Made by a program: the position numbers and the translations under genes. Below are positions 6,081-13,730 of a stretch of DNA of 21,711 bases, piece by piece. This stretch comes from a virus. How positions within the stretch are numbered: the stretch's first letter is position 1; each line of letters starts with the position of its first letter. The stretch spans positions 1 through 21,711 of IMG/VR virus record IMGVR_UViG_3300023179_004965; one strand, 5' to 3'. The notes under the pieces were generated by a model, which saw only the letters and a list, made by a program, of their open reading frames with translations, did no database searches and was not told where the DNA came from.

Positions 6081-7694
6081 TTACATTTCTAAATTTGCCA
6101 TCCCAAAATCATCTGTCTTTTTCTTTTCAGATGGTTTGTCATGTATTACTGCTTCTGTCATTAGTAATGTAACTGCAGCAGCAGCAGCATTTTCAAGAGC
6201 ACAACGTACTACTTTAGTTGGATCAATAATACCTGATTTAAAAGCATTAACTGTTCTTTCTCCTACAATATCAGGTACAGCATTTTCTTCTTTTAAAATT
6301 GAAATCCATTCGTAATAGTCTTCACCAGCATTAGATAGGATTTTATTGAGTGGAGCAGAACATGCTTTGAATACTATTCTACCTCCTAATCCAAAATCGC
6401 TATTATCTCTATTATTAATAGCGTTTCTACTATTGAATAATGCCATGCCAGCACCGGCTACAATACCTTCTTCGAGTGCGGCTTTAGTTGCTTGAAGTGC
6501 ATCGTCAATACGATCTTTTCTCTCTTTCATTTCAACTTCAGTACCTCCACCCACATTAATAATAGCTACACCACCAATCATTTTTGCTAAACGATCTTGT
6601 AAGCGTTCAACTTCATAAGGTGAATTTGCATTATCGATTTGAGACTTCAATTCATCAACACGAGCGTCAATTTTTTCAGCTTTACCTTTACCATCTACAA
6701 TAGTAGTAGTATCTTTACCTACAGTAATAGTTCTTGCTTTACCAAACCATTCCATATTGAAGCGTTCCAATTTCATACCTTTTTGAGGTGAAATTACAGT
6801 ACCATCCGTTACAACAGCAATATCTTCTAAAATTAATGTTCTACGTTCACCGAAATCAGGTGCTTTAACAGCTACTACTTTCAATATGCCTCTCATTTTA
6901 TTTACAATGAGTGTTGAAAGTGCTTCACCATCAATATCTTCAGCAATAATAAGTAATGCTTTATTTTCTTGTGATACGCGTTCAAGTACAGGTAATAGAT
7001 CTTTTACAGCACTTAAACGACCATCATACAATAAAATCAAAGCATCGTTGAGAACAGATTGCATTGTGTTGTTATCTGTTACCATATATGGTGACTTATA
7101 ACCACGATCAAATTGAAGTCCTTCCACTACTTCGAGTGATGTTTCACCGGAGCGTGACTCTTCAACAGTTACAATACCATCTCTTCCTACTTTATCAATA
7201 GCAGTAGCTACTAGCTCACCTATTTCTTCATCTCCATTAGCTGATAATGTAGCAATTTGTTTAATTTGCTTTTCATCAGTAATGTCTATTGATATTTCTT
7301 TTAATTCATTAATTACTGCTTTAACAGCTGCTTCAATACCATACTTTACTTGAGTAACATTAACTGATGGTTTTGATGTTGCTTCAAGTGCTTGATTAGC
7401 GATATTATAAGCCAACAACGTTGATGTTGTTGTGCCATCACCTGCTTGATCAACTGTTTTTTGTGCTGCTTGCTTAATTACAGTAGCACCCATATTTTCA
7501 ATTGGATCTTCTAAAGTAATAGTTTTAGCTACAGTAACACCATCTTTAGTTGATACTACTTGTCCATGTTCTTTTTCAATCAACACATTACGTCCAAAAG
7601 GACCCATTGTTACTGTTACAGCGTCGTGTACTTTTTTAATACCGTCCTGTAGTTTTTCTTTTGCTTCTCTATCAAATTTAATTATTTTACTCAT
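6081..7694 (-). CDS. groEL: Chaperonin GroEL (Hsp60), phage-encoded
   Basis: A 537-residue full-length type I chaperonin. The N-terminus [15 protein letters not shown], the conserved Asp51 in [10 protein letters not shown], the nucleotide-binding GDGTTT (85-90), and the [14 protein letters not shown] segment carrying the ATP-hydrolysis Asp are all present. The C-terminus ends [10 protein letters not shown] and lacks the GGM repeat tail of many bacterial GroELs. GroEL folds proteins in a double-ring cage closed by GroES; here it probably serves phage proteins such as capsid or polymerase. The gene follows groES by 9 bases and is followed by the tRNA, so the unit is 66-aa ORF-groES-groEL-tRNA. 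No key catalytic residue is lost, so it should be active. Confidence 0.97.
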   Translation of the reverse strand: MSKIIKFDREAKEKLQDGIKKVHDAVTVTMGPFGRNVLIEKEHGQVVSTKDGVTVAKTITLEDPIENMGATVIKQAAQKTVDQAGDGTTTSTLLAYNIANQALEATSKPSVNVTQVKYGIEAAVKAVINELKEISIDITDEKQIKQIATLSANGDEEIGELVATAIDKVGRDGIVTVEESRSGETSLEVVEGLQFDRGYKSPYMVTDNNTMQSVLNDALILLYDGRLSAVKDLLPVLERVSQENKALLIIAEDIDGEALSTLIVNKMRGILKVVAVKAPDFGERRTLILEDIAVVTDGTVISPQKGMKLERFNMEWFGKARTITVGKDTTTIVDGKGKAEKIDARVDELKSQIDNANSPYEVERLQDRLAKMIGGVAIINVGGGTEVEMKERKDRIDDALQATKAALEEGIVAGAGMALFNSRNAINNRDNSDFGLGGRIVFKACSAPLNKILSNAGEDYYEWISILKEENAVPDIVGERTVNAFKSGIIDPTKVVRCALENAAAAAVTLLMTEAVIHDKPSEKKKTDDFGMANLEM

Positions 7695-7707
7695 ATTTTA
7701 TTTATTA

Positions 7708-7998
7708 TTAATCTTCTATTACAGCAAATATATCTTGTTCTTTATATATAAGATATTCTTCACCTTTTATACTAATACGTTGTCCTCCAAAAGCAGGAAA
7801 TGTAACTTGCTGTCCTACTTTTAATGTATTGGGAATTAAGTTTCCATTTAGTCCTATCATTCCGGGCCCAATAGCTATTACTTCTCCTAACATAGCTTTT
7901 TCTTTTCCTAAATCAGGTACTACAATGTTTCCATACATTGTTTCAGTTTCATCTTGTTGTTTAATCACGACGTGATTATGCAATGGTTTTATTTTCAT
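7708..7998 (-). CDS. groES: Co-chaperonin GroES, phage-encoded
   Basis: A 96-residue protein starting [15 protein letters not shown]. It has the mobile loop (about 17-30, [13 protein letters not shown]) with the hydrophobic IVV tripeptide that docks on GroEL, then [21 protein letters not shown] and a C-terminal strand ending DIFAVIED, all in the usual 10-kDa chaperonin order. The start at 7998 is chosen because it makes the standard length and overlaps the upstream stop as ATGA; an in-frame ATG 11 codons upstream would add a non-homologous extension. Having its own GroES suggests that the phage cage differs from the host's, as with gp31 of T4, though here with its own GroEL too. Confidence 0.95.
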   Translation of the reverse strand: MKIKPLHNHVVIKQQDETETMYGNIVVPDLGKEKAMLGEVIAIGPGMIGLNGNLIPNTLKVGQQVTFPAFGGQRISIKGEEYLIYKEQDIFAVIED

Positions 7999-8195
7999 AA
8001 TTTTTCTATTTCTTGTTTTACTTCTTCCCAATAATTAAAATCCCATCCTCCACAGTTTTTGTCAAGCGCATTCATTATTTGATCAACCGCAGAAGATGCA
8101 ACTTTTTTAGATTGTATTCTTTTAAAATGAGTTATTAAATTTTCATTATAATAATAAAAATCAAGTAACTTTTCTGCTTTTTCTTTCGGTGTCAT
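7995..8195 (-). CDS. Small conserved phage protein of unknown function
   Basis: A 66-residue protein beginning MTPKEKAEKLLDFYYY, with a middle AVDQIMNAL helix and the C-terminal [12 protein letters not shown]. Phages often encode short proteins with this MTPKEKA... / A.DEI / YW.EVK.EIE layout; no function is known to me. It heads the unit with groES and groEL, overlapping groES as ATGA. Between this start and hsp20 lies one copy of the 16-base inverted element (8210-8225), which may control the chaperone unit. The fold is likely a simple helical bundle. Confidence 0.65.
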   Translation of the reverse strand: MTPKEKAEKLLDFYYYNENLITHFKRIQSKKVASSAVDQIMNALDKNCGGWDFNYWEEVKQEIEKL

Positions 8196-8209
8196 AACAT
8201 TATTTTAAA

Positions 8210-8225
8210 GATACTGACAGGTCTC
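8210..8225 (+). repeat. Inverted-repeat copy A, upstream of the groES-groEL unit
   Basis: GATACTGACAGGTCTC on the plus strand. It matches, in reverse orientation, copy B at 8862-8878 except for one extra base. It lies between the stop of hsp20 and the start of the 66-residue gene that heads groES-groEL. Each copy has weak internal dyad symmetry (AGA...TCT), as an operator would. Confidence 0.6.
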
Positions 8226-8238
8226 TTAAATTCAAAAC

Positions 8239-8805
8239 TTATTTAATTGTAACCTTTGTTGGCTTATTTTCTTTTGCAAATGGAATATCCAAAGTCAATA
8301 ATCCTTTTTCCAATTTAGCTTCTAGCTCTTGGAGATTATATTTACTTGAAATTTTCCAAGCAAGATCAAAACTTGATTTTTTAATTGTGCGCAATAGATA
8401 TCTATATTCATTCTTTTCTGCTTCCTCCTCCTTATCACTTTTACGATAAGCAACACGAAGTGTTTCTGAGTCAATAATAATGTCAATATCTGATTTTTCA
8501 AGACCTACTGCTGCGAGTTCAATACGTAAACCATTATCTGTTTCTTGGATATCGCAAGGGATTCCTGCTACTTTTTCTTTGATTGGTTTGTAACCATCAT
8601 TTGAAAAAAATGATTTCCAAAGAAGATCAAATTCTTCATCAAATTTCCAAAAATCATTATACGTGGGGTAATTAGTGAAGGTATTTGTTACATAACCTCC
8701 TGTTGTTGTTCCTACGAGGTATTGATTATTACCTCCTGTTAATGCAAATGCACCTGATGTGCTGGTTCCGTTTGTTACTACGAACACGTCTGTAGTTTTA
8801 CTCAT
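8239..8805 (-). CDS. Small heat shock protein, Hsp20/alpha-crystallin family
   Basis: A 188-residue protein. The C-terminal 110 residues are an alpha-crystallin domain: IPCDIQETDNGLRIELAAVG-type strands, a SETLRVAYRK strand, a FDLAWKISSKYNLQELEAKL segment and the signature KGLLTLDIPF. The N-terminal 50 residues are unusual, rich in Thr, Gly and Asn, and may be flexible. Hsp20 proteins hold unfolding proteins as large oligomers; related genes are common in T4-like cyanophages. Here it is next to groES-groEL, forming a phage chaperone block between the clamp gene and the left replication genes. It has its own upstream region with a hairpin and a repeat element. Confidence 0.9.
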   Translation of the reverse strand: MSKTTDVFVVTNGTSTSGAFALTGGNNQYLVGTTTGGYVTNTFTNYPTYNDFWKFDEEFDLLWKSFFSNDGYKPIKEKVAGIPCDIQETDNGLRIELAAVGLEKSDIDIIIDSETLRVAYRKSDKEEEAEKNEYRYLLRTIKKSSFDLAWKISSKYNLQELEAKLEKGLLTLDIPFAKENKPTKVTIK

Positions 8806-8820
8806 TTTGTTTTTATTTGT

Positions 8821-8837
8821 GCTCCCCTAAGGTGAGC
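8821..8837 (-). promoter_or_regulatory. Leader hairpin upstream of hsp20
   Basis: On the minus strand, GCTCACC pairs with GGGGAGC (six pairs, one A-G mismatch, loop TTA). The 3' arm contains AGGGGAG, a Shine-Dalgarno-like run about 16 bases before the ATG, in a genome where such runs are rare. A temperature-sensing leader is possible for a heat shock gene, but the distance to the start is long. Confidence 0.35.
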
Positions 8838-8844
8838 GGGTTAA

Positions 8845-8873
8845 TTAATAATTCGTAACGTGAGACCTGTCAA
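8845..8873 (-). promoter_or_regulatory. Possible sigma-70-type promoter of hsp20
   Basis: TTGACA (8873-8868), 17 bases, then TATTAA (8850-8845), reading towards hsp20. The -35 is perfect and the -10 matches at four of six. The TTGACA falls inside the inverted-repeat element. If the host is a member of Bacteroidota, whose main sigma factor prefers other boxes, this match may be chance. Confidence 0.35.
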
Positions 8874-8878
8874 GTATC
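8862..8878 (+). repeat. Inverted-repeat copy B, upstream of hsp20
   Basis: GAGACCTGTCAAGTATC, the reverse complement of copy A (8210-8225) apart from one inserted A. With copy A it brackets hsp20. It lies about 57 bases before the hsp20 start and just after the clamp gene's stop in the upstream direction. Confidence 0.6.
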
Positions 8879-8891
8879 TCGTATATAAATA

Positions 8892-9623
8892 TTATTCCTT
8901 TGGGGGAAGATAATATGTGCTTTTAATATTTCTTTCATCTGTGAATTCTAATTTTAGAATTCCATTCTCATCAAACCAACCACGACCTGTTGCTCCTTTA
9001 TTTTCAACAAATATTTCTTGAATATAGTTGGCGTTGTATATAAATGCGGAAGACGGTAATGTCATTTCACTAGCTAACGTATAGAAGTCAATTTTATCAT
9101 CGTGTGATGTTTTACCACCTAAAGTAAAGTAAATATTTTTTTCTTGTTCTTCACTATATGCAGCTTGAATTTTAACTTCATCACTACCTAGTGCTTTTTT
9201 AGCTCTAATATAACGATCAGTTAGTTCTTTATCAATATCAAACGAGTAATCAAATGTAACTTGACTTTCATCTAATACCATTGTTTCAATAGGTATCATT
9301 CTTAAATCAGCAAGATGATAAGTCAAGTCATATTCATTATCTGCTATTAATAATTTAGTAGTAACATTATTACGTGTTTCAGTATTTAATGCTATAAATT
9401 GATTTGTAATGCCTACTAATTTAAGTAATTTATTTGTGTCGTATATTCCTAAAACACAATCATTAATTTCAAATCCAGGAGCTTCTACTACACCGCATAA
9501 ATCCATTGTAGGTGAAGTAAATTGTATTTGTACTTTTTCATCTTTAATTATCCACTTTACTTTTTCATGTATTCCATTTAGGTAATACTTTTCAATGACT
9601 GAGAGTAGTAATTGTTTTTCCAT
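8892..9623 (-). CDS. Sliding clamp (DNA polymerase processivity factor, T4 gp45-like)
   Basis: A 243-residue protein, close to T4 gp45 (228). Features are a start with SVIEKYYLNGI, the clamp strand pattern LGIYDTNKLLKLVGI, and a two-domain layout of alternating strands ending in a short tail (STYYLPPKE). A trimeric ring tethering the polymerase, and in T4 also activating late transcription, is expected. The assignment rests on this pattern plus position: immediately after the polymerase gene and sharing its 31-base upstream element. Clamp sequences diverge strongly, so motif evidence is weaker than for the polymerase, but the context is strong. Confidence 0.87.
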   Translation of the reverse strand: MEKQLLLSVIEKYYLNGIHEKVKWIIKDEKVQIQFTSPTMDLCGVVEAPGFEINDCVLGIYDTNKLLKLVGITNQFIALNTETRNNVTTKLLIADNEYDLTYHLADLRMIPIETMVLDESQVTFDYSFDIDKELTDRYIRAKKALGSDEVKIQAAYSEEQEKNIYFTLGGKTSHDDKIDFYTLASEMTLPSSAFIYNANYIQEIFVENKGATGRGWFDENGILKLEFTDERNIKSTYYLPPKE

Positions 9624-9651
9624 AACTTAAATATAAGATTTATGTTTTGCC
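9621..9651 (-). promoter_or_regulatory. Shared upstream element of the clamp gene
   Basis: Minus strand: GGCAAAACATAAATC then TTATATTTAAGTTATG, ending in the clamp ATG. Same architecture and end sequence as the elements at the clamp-loader and polymerase starts. Its outer end touches the polymerase stop codon, so the signal fits entirely between two genes. Confidence 0.5.
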
Positions 9652-12224
9652 TAAATAAATCGAAAATACTTATTTACTTTATCATTCAAACTAGGAAACG
9701 ACCAACCTAAATCTTCATAAATACCTTTTAATTTATTTAATAGTGTTGATTCGAATCCTTCATCTCTATCAGCAAACTTATCAATTAACTCAACAATAAA
9801 ATCAGGATCATTACCTGTAAATCCAATTACATCTATACTATATGGGTTTGTTTTAAGTTGAATATATTTCATTTTATCACCAGCAGTAAACAATGGATAT
9901 TGTTTATGTACTTTTTTAAATTTAAGTAAGTCATTATAGTATATAGCTGCTTTAGTGTTAATAGGACATTTTAATTTTAGTGTTGAGAATATTTCACCTG
10001 CTTTAGGAGCACGTTCAATGTATGATTCAATTTGTTTTACTCCTGTAGGTTTAGCTATTTCTTCAATAGGCATTGTTTTAACATACTTTTTAAAATCAAT
10101 TATCTTTTGATCTATTTCTATTTTAGGTTTACCAAACATAATATCTTTAAGTAATCCCTCACCAAATTCAGAATATAGAGGTGTCATATTTGATTTCATC
10201 AAATCAAGACCCATCATTATCATTTCATCAGCAGTAACACCTTCTTTATTTACAATGTACATTGCATAACGACGTTTACCTGCGAAATAACCTCTTTCAA
10301 TAACTACTTCTTGTTTTAATTCGAAGTAATGATCACGTTTTCCAACATTAAAATGTTCTCTAACTATATAATCAATATTATCGTTTGCTGCTTTTTGTAT
10401 TTCAGTGGCAATTTCTAGTACAGCTTTAACGTATTCTTCTTTAGTTGTTGTTTCTGGGTAACGTTGTAATACTAAGTCTTTACACTGAATGAATAATGAG
10501 TCTGTGTCTGATGTTACGACATAATCTTTATCTATAGTGTCTAATTGCTCATTCATCCATTTATTAACAAACTTAATTGACTCTTGTGTTACACGCTGAC
10601 CACTGAGCGTTATAGCTTTAGATATCATTTTATGACCATCAGTATAGCGCCAACTATTGACAGCATAACAACCATAAACGTCATTTAGTTTGATTTTATA
10701 TGCATGTTGGCGTCTATTATAGAACTCACCTTTAACAGCATCACCTGATTTGTATGCTTTTTTCATTAGGTTTTTATACTCAACTCGCTTATTAAACCAA
10801 TCAGTTAATACTTCACATACTACCGATGATTTATCAGTTCTAAACATAGCACCAGATGCTGCTATCATCCATTTATTATCTTCAATTAAACCAATTAATG
10901 CACCTACTTTTACTTGTGCTTGTTGAGTTGAACGTTTTTCATTTAGTCGCTCAATAGTGATTATTTGTTCAGGATCCATTTGTTTTAGATCATTTAACGT
11001 CCAATTATTATCATACTTATTTTTATTTATAATACGACCAATGAACGTTTCAATTCCTATGTTAAGCGAACGAATAATAGATGGATATAGTGATGTAAAA
11101 TCTAAATCAATAACCCACTCATATAATCCAGGGGTTGGATCTTTTAAATAACCACCAGCATATTCTTCTTCAAGCTGTTTAAGTGCAGGATTAGTAGTTG
11201 TAGGTTTATTAGGTGAAACTATACCTTGACGTTTTAGATAAGTCAATATAGCGCCATCGTTTAGTACAGTTGATAAATAGATCATTTCATAAGGTACATG
11301 ACATAGATGACAAATTGCAACCGTTAGTTCAATAAATTTGAATTTCTTTTCTAATTCAATAATAATTTCTACGTCACGTAAGTTATATTCAACGTATTTA
11401 TTTACATCTTCTTTGAACAATCTATCTAAACTACCTTCATAATCTACCTTACCTAAATTAACATATTTTACTCCTATATCGTTTAGTTTATATGATGGTT
11501 CTTGCTTCATAACGTACTTCTTATGAAGCAACATATAATCTAAATGATTAATACCTGCTATTTCAATTGGTTGAGATGTATCCCACTCGGTAAATTTAAA
11601 CTTACGGATTGGAGACAAACGAGCTGCTTCATCAGCTCCTAATACATTGTTTAGCCTATAATATAGATAGGGAATATCAAAGAAACCACTATTCCATCCA
11701 GTAATAATAGTCGGGTCTACTGTTTCCCATAATTCAAGAAATAACAATAGTAATTCTTCTTCATTAGCACAAGGTACTACTTGTTTATTTTCTTCATTTA
11801 TTGGTTGTAATTGATTTTTTTCATCTAATATTAAGCAATAATATTTTTTGCCGGTAGCATCATACAATGAAATTGAAGTGATTTTCATTGGTGCTGATTT
11901 AATATATTCAGTAGTTAGAGCACCACCAATTTCACACTCAATATCAAAGTAAACTATATTATGCCATTCAGGAGTATCATCACTGTCTTTATACTTATTA
12001 ATTAACACAGCAGTAAGTCGATCGATATCTGCTTCATATAAATGGTTATCAGTCCATTTGTATTTAGTAGTTAATTTAGCTCGCTTACCATCTAGCGTTT
12101 GGTATTGACCGTTATCGTCTATTTGAAAGCGAGGTACTGTATATTGGAATTCGGTCCATCCTTGATTATCATCACGTAGATGATAGCTGTACGATTTATT
12201 GTCGTAGAATATTGCTTGATACAT
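9651..12224 (-). CDS. DNA polymerase, family B, with 3'-5' exonuclease (T4 gp43-like)
   Basis: An 857-residue replicative polymerase, near the 898 of T4 gp43. Exonuclease motifs are complete: FDIE (D94, E96), the Exo II segment GWNSGFFDIPY (D183), and Exo III YNLRD (Y280, D284). Polymerase motifs are complete: motif A DFTSLYPS (375-382), motif B KIKLNDVYG (510-518), motif C DTDS (573-576), and the KRRYA thumb-proximal motif. It copies the phage genome together with the clamp and loader encoded nearby. It is not a family A DpoZ-type enzyme, relevant to the PurA/PurZ question. The start is supported by the shared 31-base element. No intein or split is seen. Confidence 0.98.
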   Translation of the reverse strand: MYQAIFYDNKSYSYHLRDDNQGWTEFQYTVPRFQIDDNGQYQTLDGKRAKLTTKYKWTDNHLYEADIDRLTAVLINKYKDSDDTPEWHNIVYFDIECEIGGALTTEYIKSAPMKITSISLYDATGKKYYCLILDEKNQLQPINEENKQVVPCANEEELLLLFLELWETVDPTIITGWNSGFFDIPYLYYRLNNVLGADEAARLSPIRKFKFTEWDTSQPIEIAGINHLDYMLLHKKYVMKQEPSYKLNDIGVKYVNLGKVDYEGSLDRLFKEDVNKYVEYNLRDVEIIIELEKKFKFIELTVAICHLCHVPYEMIYLSTVLNDGAILTYLKRQGIVSPNKPTTTNPALKQLEEEYAGGYLKDPTPGLYEWVIDLDFTSLYPSIIRSLNIGIETFIGRIINKNKYDNNWTLNDLKQMDPEQIITIERLNEKRSTQQAQVKVGALIGLIEDNKWMIAASGAMFRTDKSSVVCEVLTDWFNKRVEYKNLMKKAYKSGDAVKGEFYNRRQHAYKIKLNDVYGCYAVNSWRYTDGHKMISKAITLSGQRVTQESIKFVNKWMNEQLDTIDKDYVVTSDTDSLFIQCKDLVLQRYPETTTKEEYVKAVLEIATEIQKAANDNIDYIVREHFNVGKRDHYFELKQEVVIERGYFAGKRRYAMYIVNKEGVTADEMIMMGLDLMKSNMTPLYSEFGEGLLKDIMFGKPKIEIDQKIIDFKKYVKTMPIEEIAKPTGVKQIESYIERAPKAGEIFSTLKLKCPINTKAAIYYNDLLKFKKVHKQYPLFTAGDKMKYIQLKTNPYSIDVIGFTGNDPDFIVELIDKFADRDEGFESTLLNKLKGIYEDLGWSFPSLNDKVNKYFRFI

Positions 12225-12252
12225 AACTTAAATATATAACCTTTATTTTGCC
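12222..12252 (-). promoter_or_regulatory. Shared upstream element of the polymerase gene
   Basis: Minus strand: GGCAAAATAAAGG then TTATATATTTAAGTTATG, ending in the polymerase ATG. It differs from the clamp-loader element at a single base over 31. It lies between the stop of the 43-residue gene and the polymerase start. Confidence 0.5.
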
Positions 12253-12262
12253 AAAAATTAAA

Positions 12263-12394
12263 TTAGTAAGGAGTTAAAACATGATCAGATGCTATTCCGT
12301 TTTGTTCTAACCACTCCATTGCTTGATTATAAGTTAAATTTTCTACAATTATTGTATTTGTAAGAATATCTAATATATAATATAATTGTTCCAT
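12263..12394 (-). CDS. 43-residue acidic protein, unknown
   Basis: The frame begins at an ATG at 12394 that shares one base with the stop of the Gly-rich protein gene (TAATG), a junction used by several real genes here. The product (start MEQLYYILDILTNTIIVENL, end ASDHVLTPY) is acidic and contains NQAMEWLEQNG, a helix-turn pattern. No family is recognised. It is the last gene before the polymerase element, so it probably belongs to the upstream glycosyltransferase/structural transcript. Confidence 0.6.
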   Translation of the reverse strand: MEQLYYILDILTNTIIVENLTYNQAMEWLEQNGIASDHVLTPY

Positions 12395-12927
12395 TAGCTA
12401 AAAGTTACTGTTATTGTTTGAGTAGATTGACCACATGAACTGCCATTTAAACCACCCCAATTACTATTTTTAATCATGGGTCTTACTGTAAATGTAGTTC
12501 CACCACCACAATCACAAGTTCCACTACTTGTTAAATAAATTGAATTAGCATCTGCCGTTCCTTGCACACATCCTTGAATTACTCTCCAAGTTCTAGATCC
12601 AATTGTTACTGAGAAGTTAGTACCTGTAGTTGCTGTTCTTAAAGCATTAGCAATGTTTTGAACATTAGCATCAGTAACAGTAATACTAGCACCAAGATTA
12701 TTTGATATAGTCATTGTTGTATATGTTCCTGTTAATTGGCTTCTAAATGTTGTCCAAGCATTTTCTATTGTTGCTCCTGGTGCTTGACCTCCAGTAAATG
12801 TTTGAGAAAATGTTACACCACCACCTCCTCCTCCTCCGGAAACAGACATCGTTATTCTTCCCATATTGTTATTATTAACAAAAGTAAAATTACCTGAATT
12901 ATTTGTATTTGATAAAGTTAGTGGCAT
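12394..12927 (-). CDS. Gly/Thr/Asn-rich protein, probably virion-associated
   Basis: A 177-residue protein starting at the ATG at 12927 (MPLTLSNTNNSGNF); a TTG one codon earlier is in frame but not needed. The N-terminus has the repeated SGNFTF / MGRITMSV strands and a run of seven Gly near residue 32. The rest is rich in Thr, Ser and Asn with short beta-prone stretches, plus a few Cys (GCVQG, CDCGGG, SSCGQ). Such composition is typical of phage tail-fibre or head-decoration proteins, and openings of the type PL.LSN.N.SGNF recur in marine phage structural proteins as I remember them. It overlaps the glycosyltransferase gene by one base, so glycosylation of this product is conceivable but unproven. 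Confidence 0.6.
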   Translation of the reverse strand: MPLTLSNTNNSGNFTFVNNNNMGRITMSVSGGGGGGGVTFSQTFTGGQAPGATIENAWTTFRSQLTGTYTTMTISNNLGASITVTDANVQNIANALRTATTGTNFSVTIGSRTWRVIQGCVQGTADANSIYLTSSGTCDCGGGTTFTVRPMIKNSNWGGLNGSSCGQSTQTITVTFS

Positions 12928-13730
12928 CAAATATAAATATTCAATTCTATTTCTTCAGGAGTATAATTGTAGAAATGTTTATAACTATGTAAGAAAGCAA
13001 CATCAGGTTGTTCTTCCATTGGGATACTCCATCCTGTTTTATCCCACCAATTACCTATATTTTTGGAATCATATTGAGCCCAATCTTCCCATACTCCACT
13101 AGTATAACCATTAAATTGAAAAATAAAAGATAAAGTAGCATCACACCATTCAATTGGTCTGCTATCTAATACTTTAATTTCATCCCAAGGAATATTATTT
13201 ATGTTTTCGTAAATTTTAATAAATTTTTCTCTATTGAATATAGCACCTCCACACGCTCCATAACTTTCTAAAGAACCTAATTTGCTCCAGTGATTTCTAG
13301 AATGATCAGTTATATTAAATTTATTTTTAAGATAACTATATAATTCAGGAGTATATAAAGGACCATTTGCTCCTGAGATGTCAAATTGAGGAGGTTTAAT
13401 TATTTGTCTTTTACACCATACATCGTCTTCATAGTGTAAAACCCAATCAACATCTTTTAAAACAGTAGTGCATGCTTTATATATTCTTTCTAACCAATCT
13501 AATTGACCGTTTTCTTTAATGAATACTCTTCCTGAATGAGGATTATTAATTCCAGTTTGTTCTAAATGTTCATAATAACAATTAAATTTTTCTGCTACTT
13601 TTTCTAATATATTACTTCCATCTTCATATAACATTACTGGAATATCAGGATAAATTTTTCTAAGTTGTTCTAAGGCTTTGTAGCATGCTACTAATTTATG
13701 TCCTGATTGGTAAAATACTCCTAGTTTCAT
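12927..13730 (-). CDS. Putative GT-A glycosyltransferase
   Basis: A 267-residue protein. The N-terminus MKLGVFYQSGHKLVACYKAL and the following PVMLYEDGS look like the nucleotide-sugar-binding Rossmann half. WVLHYEDDVWC near residue 97-107 carries an acidic DxD-like metal motif. GACGGAIFNREKF is the typical acceptor-side Gly-rich turn, and DATLSFIFQFNGY follows. These fit a GT-A transferase working on a phage or host surface molecule; sugar and acceptor are unknown. It overlaps the GlcNAc-transferase-like gene by four bases (ATGA) and the Gly-rich gene by one, so the three form one unit. Confidence 0.65.
   Translation of the reverse strand: MKLGVFYQSGHKLVACYKALEQLRKIYPDIPVMLYEDGSNILEKVAEKFNCYYEHLEQTGINNPHSGRVFIKENGQLDWLERIYKACTTVLKDVDWVLHYEDDVWCKRQIIKPPQFDISGANGPLYTPELYSYLKNKFNITDHSRNHWSKLGSLESYGACGGAIFNREKFIKIYENINNIPWDEIKVLDSRPIEWCDATLSFIFQFNGYTSGVWEDWAQYDSKNIGNWWDKTGWSIPMEEQPDVAFLHSYKHFYNYTPEEIELNIYI

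Noticed and set aside
12866-13102. Plus-strand frame of 78 codons across the GT-A/Gly-rich gene junction
   Set aside because: Antisense to two overlapping real genes and without recognisable features.
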